DNA of 64,000 bases. Source: Odiellus spinosus (Eukaryota > Arthropoda > Arachnida > Opiliones > Phalangiidae). The notes below the pieces were generated by a model that saw only the letters and a list, made by a program, of their open reading frames with translations, did not search any database and was not told where the DNA came from. This document shows, piece after piece, positions 1 to 9,177 of the stretch (position 1 is its first letter; every line of letters starts with the position of its first letter). The translations under genes were made by a program, and so were the position numbers. Where the stretch lies: positions 496,001-560,000 of the forward strand of contig OY987230.1 in assembly GCA_963920705.1 (NCBI GenBank), written 5' to 3'.

Positions 1-130
1 TGGATTTTTAAGCGTTTTTGCTTAATTTTAACCAATTTTATATTTGTCACAATTTTGCAATTAAGACAAAACCAAAGTCATTCGAAAGAGCAATTAATGG
101 ACAGTCTAAATAATAAGAGTTTTCAAAAAT

Positions 131-267
131 CCGTTGAAAAACAAGAAAAATATGGCCAATTCAAGAAATCATAGAATATCAAAATAGTCAAATTTCAGAT
201 TTTCAAAATTCGCTTTTTGATATTAGATGTTTTTTGAATTGTCCATATTTTCCATGTTTTTCAACGG
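131..267. repeat. 137-bp core: imperfect palindrome bounded by perfect inverted 13-mers
   Basis: The core begins with CCGTTGAAAAACA and ends with its exact complement TGTTTTTCAACGG. Between them the two halves mirror each other imperfectly: ATATCAAAATAG on one side faces CTTTTTGATATT on the other, and TATGGCCAATTCAAGAAATC faces the complement of TATGGACAATTCAAAAAACA. The asymmetry defines two ends: p (CATGGAAAATATGGAC, then AACATCTAATATC) and q (CAAGAAAAATATGGCC, then AATCATAGAATATC). The same 137-bp length was counted at 513-649 and 896-1032. All orientation changes in the array occur across this core. A function such as protein binding or cruciform extrusion is possible but not shown. Confidence 0.9.
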
Positions 268-394
268 ATTTTTGAAAACTCTTATTATTTAAACTGTCCA
301 TTAATTGCTCTTTCGAATGACTTTGGTTTTGTCTAAATTGCAAAATTGTGACAAATATAAAATTGGTTAAAATTAAGCAAAAACGCTTAAAAAT

Positions 395-407
395 CCAAGA
401 TTATTGG
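395..407 (+). repeat. 13-bp centre, the marker of monomer direction
   Basis: CCAAGATTATTGG is itself a short imperfect dyad (CCAA and TTGG ends). In all 167 cases it separates arm B (TTTTTAAGCG side) from arm A (ATTCAAATGGACAC side); I found no A-A or B-B join here. So arm flips do not occur at the centre, although it too is a partial palindrome. It is the most convenient landmark for counting monomers. Confidence 0.9.
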
Positions 408-512
408 ATTCAAATGGACACAAAAATTTTGATTTTTAAGCGATTTAGACAATATAAGACCATTCGAAAGAGCAAATATTGGTCTATCTAAAAAACAAGA
501 GTTTTGGAAAAT
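408..512 (+). repeat. Arm A, reference copy
   Basis: This arm is about 105 bp. From the centre outward it reads ATTCAAATGGACACAAAA, a T-rich TTTTGATTTTTAAGCG or TTTTGAATTTTAAGCG allele, GATTTAGACAA, CATTCGAAAGAGC or CACTCGAAAGAGC, ATTGGTCTATCT, then either AAAAAACAAGAG, AAAAAACAATAG or GAAAATCAAGAG, and TTTTGGAAAAT next to the core. This reference copy is unusual: it has CAATATAAGACCATTCGAAAG where most copies have CAAAATTAAGACCACTCGAAAG. Its inner part aligns with arm B, which suggests both arms come from one older inverted duplication. Confidence 0.88.
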
Positions 513-649
513 CCGTTGAAAAATGTGGAAAATATGGACAATTCAAAAAACATCTAATATCAAAAAGCGAATTTTGAAAATCTGAAATTTGTCTATTTTG
601 ATATTCTATGATTTCTTGAATTGGCCATATTTTTCTTGTTTTTCAACGG

Positions 650-776
650 ATTTTTGAAAACTCTTATTATTTAGACTGTCCATTAATTGCTCTTTCGAAT
701 GACTTTGGTTTTGTCTAAATTGCAAAATTGTGACAAATATAAAATTGGTTAAAATTAAGCAAAAACGCTTAAAAAT
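650..776 (-). repeat. Arm B, reference copy
   Basis: This arm is about 127 bp. Read from the centre toward the core, it has ATTTTTAAGCGTTTTTGC, TTAATTTTAACCAATTTTAT, TTTGTCACAATTTTGC, AATTTAGACAAAACCAAAG, CATTCGAAAGAGCAATTAAT, GGACAGTCTAAATAATAAG and AGTTTTCAAAAAT. Two alleles recur after GTCAC: AATTTTGC and GTTTTGGC. Two alleles follow GACAAAA: CCAAAG and ACAAAG. Three follow GGACAGT: CTAAATAA, TTAAATAA and CTTAATAA. The CGAAAGAGCAA box and the AGACAAAA and AAGAGTTTT segments are shared with arm A. Confidence 0.88.
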
Positions 777-1138
777 CCAAGATTATTGGATTCAAATGGA
801 CACAAAACTTTTGAATTTTAAGTGATTTAGACAAAATTAAGAGCACTCGAAAGAGCAAATATTGGTCTATCTAAAAAATAAGAGTTTTGGAAAATCCGTT
901 GAAAAACATGGAAAATATGGACAATTCAAAAAACATCTAATATCAAAAAGCGAATTTTTAAAATCTGAAATTTGACTATTTTGATATTGTATGATTTCTT
1001 GAATTGGCCATATTTTTCTTGTTTTTCAACGGATTTTCCAAAACTCTTGTTTTTTAGATAGACCAATATTTGCTCTTTCGAGTGGTCTTAATTTTGTCTA
1101 AATCGCTTAAAATTCAAAAGTTTTGTGTCCATTTGAAT
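777..1138. repeat. Reference A-core-A palindromic unit (~362 bp)
   Basis: An F centre at 777 is followed by an R centre at 1139, so arm A lies on both sides of the core (896-1032) in inverted orientation. The two arms match over their whole length with few differences: the left has AAGTGATTTAGAC where the right has the complement of AAGCGATTTAGAC. The core is asymmetric (CATCTAATATC on the left, TGTATGATTTC on the right), so one copy of arm A is joined to the core end that arm B normally occupies. There are 58 such units in the window, usually 361-363 bp long. With arms of about 105 bp plus an imperfectly palindromic core, a single strand could fold into a long hairpin. Confidence 0.93.
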
Positions 1139-1542
1139 CCAATAATCTTGGATTTTTAAGCGTTTTTGCTTAATTTTAACCAATTTTATATTTGTCACAA
1201 TTTTGCAATTTAAACAAAACCAAAGTTATTCGAAAGAGCAATTAATGGACAGTCTAAATAATAAGAGTTTTCTAAAATCCGTTGAAAAACATGAAAAATG
1301 TGGACAATTCAAGAAATCATAGAATATCAAAATAGTCAAATTTCAGATTTTCAAAATTCGCTTTTTGATATTAGATGTTTTTTGAATTGGCCATATTTTT
1401 CTTGTTTTTCAACGGATTTTTGAAAACTCTTATTATTAAGACTGTCCATTAATTGCTCTTTCGAATGACTTTGTTTTTGTCTAAATTGCAAAATTGTGAC
1501 AAATATAAAATTGGTTAAAATTGAGCAAAAACGCTTAAAAAT
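1139..1542. repeat. Reference B-core-B palindromic unit (~404 bp)
   Basis: An R centre at 1139 is followed by an F centre at 1543, so arm B flanks the core on both sides as an inverted repeat with arms of about 127 bp. The arms are nearly identical. Visible differences include TTTAAACAAAACCAAAG on the left against the complement of TTTAGACAAAAACAAAG on the right, and CAGTCTAAATAATAAG against CAGTCTTAATAATAAG. This unit also has the rare GAGTTTTCTAAAATCCG just left of the core, shared only with the unit at 3055. There are 57 B-core-B units in the window. Confidence 0.93.
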
Positions 1543-1904
1543 CCAAGATTATTGGATTCAAATGGACACAAAACTTTTGATTTTTAAGCGATTTAGACAA
1601 AATTAAGACCACTCGAAAGAGCAAATATTGATCTATCTGAAAATCAAGAGTTTTGGAAAATCCGTTGAAAAACATGGAAAATATGGACAATTCAAAAAAC
1701 ATCTAATATCAAAAAGCGAATTTTGAAAATCTGAAATTTGACTATTTTGATATTGTATGATTTCTTGAATTGGCCATATTTTTCTTTTTTTTCAACGGAT
1801 TTTCCAAAACTATTGTTTTTTAGATAGACCAAAATTTGGTCTTTCGAGTGGTCTTAATTTTGTCTAAATCGCTTAAAATTCAAAAGTTTTGTGTCCATTT
1901 GAAT

Positions 1905-2287
1905 CCAATAATCTTGGATTTTTAAGCGTTTTTGCTTAATTTTAACCAATTTTATATTTGTCACGTTTTGGAAATTTAGACAAAACCAAAGTCATTCGAA
2001 AGAGCAATTAATGGACAGTCTAAATAATAAGAGTTTTCAAAAATCCGTTGAAAAACAAGAAAAATATGGCCAATTCAAGAAATCATAGAATATTAAAATA
2101 GTCAAATTTCAGATTTTCAAAATTCGCTTTTTGATATTAGATGTTTTTTGAATTGTCCATATTTTCCATGTTTTTCAACGGATTTTCCAAAACTCTTGAT
2201 TTTCAGATAGACCAATATTTGCTCTTTCGAGTGGTCTTAATTTTGTCTAAATCGCTTAAAAATCAAAAGTTTTGTGTTAATTTGAAT
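1905..2287 (-). repeat. Reference R monomer (reverse complement of the F monomer)
   Basis: This 383-bp unit is the same monomer on the other strand: centre CCAATAATCTTGG at 1905-1917, then arm B, core and arm A, ending at the R centre at 2288. It carries the arm B allele with GTCACGTTTTGG rather than GTCACAATTTTG, and the arm A variant with CTTGATTTTCAGATAGACC. Its last arm has GTGTTAATTTGAATCC where most copies have GTGTCCATTTGAATCC. Confidence 0.92.
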
Positions 2288-5200
2288 CCAATAATCTTGG
2301 ATTTTTAAGCGTTTTTGCTTAATTTTAACCAATTTTATATTTGTCACAATTTTGCAATTTAGACAAAAACAAAGTCATTCGAAAGAGCAATTAATGGACA
2401 GTCTTAATAATAAGAGTTTTCAAAAATCCGTTGAAAAACAAGAAAAATATGGCCAATTCAAAAAACATCTAATATCAAAAAGCGAATTTTGAAAATCTGA
2501 AATTTGACTATTTTGATATTCTATGATTTCTTGAATTGTCCACATTTTTCTTGTTTTTCAACGGATTTTTGAAAACTCTTATTATTTAGACTGTCCATTA
2601 ATTGCTCTTTCGAATGACTTTGGTTTTGTCTAAATTGCAAAATTGTGACAGATATAAAATTGGTTAAAATTAATCAAAAACGCTTAAAAATCCAAGATTA
2701 TTGGATTCAAATGGACACAAAACTTTTGAATTTTAAGTGATTTAGACAAAATTAAGACCACTCGAAAGAGCAAATATTGGTCTATCTAAAAAACAAGAGT
2801 TTTGGAAAATCCGTTGAAAAACATGGAAAATATGGACAATTCAAAAAACATCTAATATCAAAAAGCGAATTTTTAAAATCTGAAATTTGACTATTTTGAT
2901 ATTGTATGATTTCTTGAATTGGCCATATTTTGCTTGTTTTTCAACGGATTTTCCAAAACTCTTGTTTTTTAGATAGACCAATATTTGCTCTTTCGAGTGG
3001 TCTTAATTTTTGTCTAAATCGCTTAAAATTCAAAAGTTTTGTGTCCATTTGAATCCAATAATCTTGGATTTTTAAGCGTTTTTGCTTAATTTTAACCAAT
3101 TTTATATTTGTCACAATTTTGCAATTTAGACAAAACCAAAGTCATTCGAAAGAGCAATTAATGGACAGTCTAAATAATAAGAGTTTTCTAAAATCCGTTG
3201 AAAAACAAGAAAAATGTGGACAATTCAAGAAATCATAGAATATCAAAATAGTCAAATTTCAGATTTTCAAAATTCGCTTTTTGATATTAGATGTTTTTTG
3301 AATTGGCCATATTTTTCTTGTTTTTCAACGGATTTTTGAAAACTCTTATTATTAAGACTGTCCATTAATTGCTCTTTCGAATGACTTTGTTTTTGTCTAA
3401 ATTGCAAAATTGTGACAAATATAAAATTGGTTAAAATTAAGCAAAAACGCTTAAAAATCCAAGATTATTGGATTCAAATGGACACAAAACTTTTGATTTT
3501 TAAGCGATTTAGACAAAATTAAGACCACTCGAAAGAGCAAATATTGGTCTATCTGAAAATCAAGGGTTTTGGAAAATCCGTTGAAAAACATGGAAAATAT
3601 GGACAATTCAAAAAACATCTAATATCAAAAAGCGAATTTTGAAAATCTGAAATTTGACTATTTTGATATTCTATGATTTCTTGAATTGGCCATATTTTTC
3701 TTGTTTTTCAACGGATTTTCCAAAACTATTGTTTTTTAGATAGACCAAAATTTGGTCTTTCGAGTGGTCTTAATTTTGTCTAAATCGCTTAAAATTCAAA
3801 AGTTTTGTGTCCATTTGAATCCAATAATCTTGGATTTTTAAGCGTTTTTGCTTAATTTTAACCAATTTTATATTTGTCACTTTTGGCAATTTAGACAAAA
3901 CCAAAGTCATTCGAAAGAGCAATTAATGGACAGTCTAAATAATAAGAGTTTTCAAAAATCCGTTGAAAAACAAGAAAAATATGGCCAATTCAAGAAATCA
4001 TAGAATATCAAAATAGTCAAATTTCAGATTTTAAAAATTCGCTTTTTGATAATAGATGTTTTTTGAATTGTCCATATTTTCCATGTTTTTCAACGGATTT
4101 TCCAAAACTCTTGTTTTTTAGATAGACCAATATTTGCTCTTTCGAGTGGTCTTAATTTTGTCTAAATCGCTTAAAAATCAAAAGTTTTGTGTCCATTTGA
4201 ATCCAATAATCTTGGATTTTTAAGCGTTTTTGCTTAATTTTAACCAATTTTATATTTGTCACAATTTTGCAATTTAGACAAAACAAAGTCATTCGAAAGA
4301 GCAATTAATGGACAGTCTAAATAATAAGAGTTTTCAAAAATCCGTTGAAAAACAAGAAAAATGTGGACAATTCAAGAAATCATAGAATATCAAAATAGTC
4401 AAATTTCAGATTTTCAAAATTCGCTTTTTGATATTAGATGTTTTTTGAATTGGCCATATTTTTCTTGTTTTTCAAAGGATTTTTGAAAACTCTTATTATT
4501 AAGACTGTCCATTAATTGCTCTTTCGAATGACTTTGTTTTTGTCTTAATTGCAAAATTGTGACAAATATAAAATTGGTTAAAATTAAGCAAAAACGCTTA
4601 AAAATCCAAGATTATTGGATTCAAATGGACACAAAACTTTTGATTTTTAAGCGATTTAGACAAAATTAAGACCACTCGAAAGAGCAAATATTGGTCTATC
4701 TGAAAATCAAGAGTTTTGGAAAATCCGTTGAAAAACATGGAAAATATGGACAATTCAAAAAACATCTAATATCAAAAAGCGAATTTTGAAAATCTGAAAT
4801 TTGACTATTTTGATATTCTATGATTTCTTGAATTGGCCATATTTTTCTTGTTTTTCAACGGATTTTCCAAAACTATTGTTTTTTAGATAGACCAAAATTT
4901 GGTCTTTCGAGTGGTCTTAATTTTGTCTAAATCGCTTAAAATTCAAAAGTTTTGTGTCCATTTGAATCCAATAATCTTGGATTTTTAAGCGTTTTTGCTT
5001 AATTTTAACCAATTTTATATTTGTCACAATTTTGCAATTTAGACAAAACCAAAGTCATTCTAAAGAGCAATTAATGGACAGTCTAAATAATAAGAGTTTT
5101 CAAAAATCCGTTGAAAAACAAGAAAAATATGGCCAATTCAGAAATCATAGAATATCAAAATAGTCAAATTTCAGATTTTCAAAATTCGCTTTTTGATATT

Positions 5201-6211
5201 AGATGTTTTTTGAATTGTCCATATTTTCCATGTTTTTCAACGGATTTTTGAAAACTCTTATTATTTAAACTGTCCATTAATTGCTCTTTCGAATGACTTT
5301 GGTTTTGTCTAAATTGCAAAATTGTGACAAATATAAAATTGGTTAAAATTAAGCAAAAACGCTTAAAAATCCAAGATTATTGGATTCAAATGGACACAAA
5401 ACTTTTGATTTTTAAGCGATTTAGACAAAATTAAGACCACTCGAAAGAGCAAATATTGGTCTATCTGAAAATCAAGAGTTTTGGAAAATCCGTTGAAAAA
5501 CATGGAAAATATGGACAATTCAAAAAACATCTAATATCAAAAAGCGAATTTTGAAAATCTGAAATTTGACTATTTTGATATTCTATGATTTCTTGAATTG
5601 GCCATATTTTTCTTGTTTTTCAACGGATTTTCCAAAACTATTGTTTTTTAGATAGACCAAAATTTGGTCTTTCGAGTGGTCTTAATTTTGTCTAAATCGC
5701 TTAAAATTCAAAAGTTTTGTGTCCATTTGAATCCAATAATCTTGGATTTTTAAGCGTTTTTGCTAAATTTTAACCAATTTTATATTTGTCACAATTTTGC
5801 AATTTAGACAAAACCAAAGTCATTCGAAAGAGCAATTAATGGACAGTCTAAATAATAAGAGTTTTCAAAAATCCGTTGAAAAACAAGAAAAATATGGCCA
5901 ATTCAAGAAATCATAGAATATCAAAATAGTCAAATTTAAGATTTTCAAAATTCGCTTTTTGATATTAGATGTTTTTTGAATTGTCCATATTTTCCATGTT
6001 TTTCAACGGATTTTTGAAAACTCTTATTATTTAAACTGTCCATTAATTGCTCTTTCGAATGACTTTGGTTTTGTCTAAATTGCAAAATTGTGACAAATAT
6101 AAAATTGGTTAAAATTAAGCAAAAACGCTTAAAAATCCAAGATTATTGGATTCAAATGGACACAAAACTTTTGATTTTTAAGCGATTTAGACAAAATTAA
6201 GACCACTCGAA

Positions 6212-6228
6212 AGACCAAATTTTGGTCT
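6212..6228. repeat. 17-bp perfect palindrome allele of arm A
   Basis: AGACCAAATTTTGGTCT is a perfect inverted repeat of 8 bp around one central base. It is one of two common arm A alleles; the other reads AGAGCAAATATTGGTCT and breaks the symmetry at two places. Both alleles are found throughout the array on both strands. Confidence 0.85.
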
Positions 6229-6519
6229 ATCTAAAAAACAAGAGTTTTGGAAAATCCGTTGAAAAACATGGAAAATATGGACAATTCAAAAAACATCTAA
6301 TATCAAAAAGCGAATTTTGAAAATCTGAAATTTGACTATTTTGATATTCTATGATTTCTTGAATTGGCCATATTTTTCTTGTTTTTCAACGGATTTTTGA
6401 AAACTCTTATTATTTAGACTGTCCATTAATTGCACTTTCGAATGACTTTGGTTTTGTCTAAATTGCCAAAACGTGACAAATATAAAATTGGTTAAAATTA
6501 AGCAAAAACGCTTAAAAAT

Positions 6520-6532
6520 CCAAGATTATTTT
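6520..6532 (+). repeat. Changed centre (F) of the monomer at 6520
   Basis: The centre reads CCAAGATTATTTTATTC, so the GG half of the CCAA/TTGG dyad is lost by substitution. Arms on both sides and spacing are normal. Confidence 0.85.
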
Positions 6533-8794
6533 ATTCAAATGGACACAAAACTTTTGAATTTTAAGCGATTTAGACAAAATTAAGACCACTCGAAAGAGCA
6601 AATTTTGTTCTATCTAAAAAACAATAGTTTTGGAAAATCCGTTGAAAAACAAGAAAAATATGGCCAATTCAAGAAATCATACAATATCAAAATAGTCAAA
6701 TTTCAGATTTTCAAAATTCGCTTTTTGATATTAGATGTTTTTTGAATTGTCCATATTTTCCATGTTTTTCAACGGATTTTCCAAAACTCTTGTTTTTTAG
6801 ATAGACCAATATTTGCTCTTTCGAGTGGTCTTAATTTTGTCTAAATCGCTTAAAATTCAAAAGTTTTGTGTCCATTTGAATCCAATAATCTTGGATTTTT
6901 AAGCGTTTTTGCTTAATTTTAACCAATTTTATATTTGTCACAATTTTGCAATTTAGACAAAACCAAAGTCATTCGAAAGAGCAATTAATGGACAGTCTAA
7001 ATAATAAGAGTTTTCAAAAATCCGTTGAAAAACAAGAAAAATGTGGACAATTCAAGAAATCATAGAATATCAAAATAGTCAAATTTCAGATTTTCAAAAT
7101 TCGCTTTTTGATATTAGATGTTTTTGTATTGGCCATATTTTTCTTGTTTTTCAACGGATTTTTGAAAACTCTTATTATTTAGACTGTCCATTAATTGCTC
7201 TTTCGAATGACTTTGGTTTTGTCTAAATTGCCAAAACGTGACAAATATAAAATTGGTTAAAATTAAGCAAAAACGCTTAAAAATCCAAGATTATTGGATT
7301 CAAATGGACACAAAACTTTTGATTTTTAAGCGATTTAGACAAAATTAAGACCACTCGAAAGAGCAAATATTGGTCTATCTGAAAATCAAGAGTTTTGGAA
7401 AATCCGTTGAAAAACATGGAAAATATGGACAATTCAAAAAACATCTAATATCAAAAAGCGAATTTTGAAAATCTGAAATTTGACTATTTTGATATTCTAT
7501 GATTTTTTGAATTGGCCATATTTTTCTTGTTTTTCAACGGATTTTCCAAAACTATTGTTTTTTAGATAGACCAAAATTTGGTCTTTCGAGTGGTCTTAAT
7601 TTTGTCTAAATCGCTTAAAATTCAAAAGTTTTGTGTCCATTTGAATCCAATAATCTTGGATTTTTAAGCGTTTTTGCAAAATTTTAACCAATTTTATATT
7701 TGTCACAATTTTGCAATTTAGACAAAACCAAAGTCATTCGAAAGAGCAATTAATGGACAGTCTAAATAATAAGAGTTTTCAAAAATCCGTTGAAAAACAT
7801 GGAAAATATGGACAATTCAAAAAACATCTAATATCAAAAAGCGAATTTTGAAAATCTGAAATTTGACTATTTTGATATTCTATGATTTCTTGAATTGGCC
7901 ATATTTTTCTTGTTTTTCAACGGATTTTCCAAAACTATTGTTTTTTAGATAGACCAAAATTTGGTCTTTCGAGTGGTCTTAATTTTGTCTAAATCGCTTA
8001 AAATTCAAAAGTTTTGTGTCCATTTGAATCCAATAATCTTGGATTTTTAAGCGTTTTTGCTTAATTTTAACCAATTTTATATTTGTCACAATTTTGCAAT
8101 TTAGACAAAACCAAAGTCATTCTAAAGAGCAATTAATGGACAGTCTAAATAATAAGAGTTTTCAAAAATCCGTTGAAAAACAAGAAAAATATGGCCAATT
8201 CAGAAATCATAGAATATCAAAATAGTCAAATTTCAGATTTTCAAAATTCGCTTTTTGATATTAGATGTTTTTTGAATTGGCCATATTTTTCTTGTTTTTC
8301 AACGGATTTTTGAAAACTCTTATTATTAAGACTGTCCATTAATTGCTCTTTCGAATGACTTGGTTTTTGTCTAAATTGCAAAATTGTGACAAATATAAAA
8401 TTGGTTAAAATTAAGCAAAAACGCTTAAAAATCCAAGATTATTGGATTCAAATGGACACAAAACTTTTGAATTTTAAGCGATTTAGACAAAATTAAGACC
8501 ACTCGAAAGAGCAAATATTGGTCTATCTAAAAAACAAGAGTTTTGGAAAATCCGTTGAAAAACATGGAAAATATGGACAATTCAAAAAACATCTAATATC
8601 AAAAAGCGAATTTTGAAAATCTGAAATTTGACTATTTTGATATTGTATGATTTCTTGAATTGGCCATATTTTTCTTGTTTTTCAACGGATTTTCCAAAAC
8701 TATTGTTTTTTAGATAGACCAAAATTTGCTCTTTCGAGTGGTCTTAATTTTGTCTAAATCGCTTAAAATTCAAAAGTTTTGTGTCCATTTGAAT

Positions 8795-8807
8795 AAAATA
8801 ATCTTGG
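8795..8807 (-). repeat. Changed centre (R) of the monomer at 8795
   Basis: The centre reads GAATAAAATAATCTTGG; the expected CC is replaced by AA. The A half on its left and the B half on its right are normal. Confidence 0.85.
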
Positions 8808-9177
8808 ATTTTTAAGCGTTTTTGCTTAATTTTAACCAATTTTATATTTGTCACGTTTTGGCAATTTAGACAAAACCAAAGTCATTCGAAAGAGCAATTA
8901 ATGGACAGTCTAAATAATAAGAGTTTTCAAAAATCCGTTGAAAAACAAGAAAAATATGGCCAATTCAAGAAATCATAGAATATCAAAATAGTCAAATTTC
9001 AGATTTTCAAAATTCGCTTTTTGATATTAGATGTTTTTTGAATTGTCCATATTTTCCATGTTTTTCAACGGATTTTCCAAAACTCTTGTTTTTTAGATAG
9101 ACCAAAATTTGGTCTTTCGAGTGGTCTTAATTTTGTCTAAATCGCTTAAAAATCAAAAGTTTTGTGTCCATTTGAAT

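Larger units (their letters stand above)
1..776. repeat. Array segment: B-core-B unit then one F monomer
   Basis: The window opens three bases before the end of an R centre, so the first unit (1-394) is B-core-B with its core at 131-267. Centres follow at 395 F and 777 F. The B-core-B unit resembles those at 4968 and 5733 (right arm with TATTATTTAAACTGTCC), and the F unit at 395 resembles that at 6137, so 1-776 is related to about 5733-6519. Position 395 onward carries CACAAAAATTTTGATTTT instead of the usual CACAAAACTTTTGATTTT. Confidence 0.85.
395..776 (+). repeat. Reference F monomer (centre, arm A, core, arm B)
   Basis: This 382-bp unit shows the head-to-tail form. The centre is 395-407, arm A 408-512, the core 513-649 and the inverted arm B 650-776, after which the next centre starts in the same direction. 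Arm A begins with ATTCAAATGGACACAAAAC and contains GACAAAATTAAGACC and CTCGAAAGAGCAAATATTGG. Arm B, read outward from the core, contains ATTGCTCTTTCGAATGAC, TTTGTCTAAATTGC and GTGACAAATATAAAATTGG. Only 19 of 166 units have this F layout; 32 more have its reverse complement. It is the simplest candidate for the ancestral monomer because each arm appears once and the core ends sit on their usual arms. Confidence 0.93.
777..4202. repeat. Pentameric higher-order repeat (~1,915 bp, about 1.8 copies)
   Basis: Centres are F777, R1139, F1543, R1905, R2288, F2692, R3055, F3459, R3821 and the next R4203. The pattern F-R-F-R-R repeats with offsets of 1,915-1,916 bp. Rare variants confirm true copies: AAGTGATTTAGAC in the A-A units at 777 and 2692, and GAGTTTTCTAAAATCCG in the B-B units at 1139 and 3055. 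The second copy stops at 4203: the fifth unit of the first copy (2288-2691) has ACAAAAACAAAGTC and CAGTCTTAATAATAAG, while the unit at 4203 is instead a relative of 3055. Confidence 0.8.
4203..9177. repeat. Mixed-order array segment, mostly alternating
   Basis: Centres are R4203, F4606, R4968, F5371, R5733, F6137, F6520, R6882, F7285, R7647, R8030, F8433, R8795 and the next R9178. The B-B plus A-A pair at 4203-4967 is close to the pair at 3055-3820. B-B units at 4968 and 8030 share CATTCTAAAGAGC and the one-base deletion CCAATTCAGAAATC. The centre at 6520 is changed (CCAAGATTATTTTATT) and that at 8795 too (GAATAAAATAATCTTGG). The R unit at 7647 has its core reversed relative to its arms. Confidence 0.85.

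Noticed and set aside
650-776. Full CENP-B box in arm B
   Set aside because: TTCGAAAGAGCAATT matches only the first part of the motif and lacks the essential CGGG end; retained only as a weak finding.
7041-7226. Open frame of 61 codons on the + strand
   Set aside because: It lies wholly inside a B-B satellite unit; the frame is opened by a one-base length change in the core (TTTTTGTATTGG). Its near-identical twin on the opposite strand at 10015-10200 is the inverted copy of the same unit. No domain or coding signal is seen.
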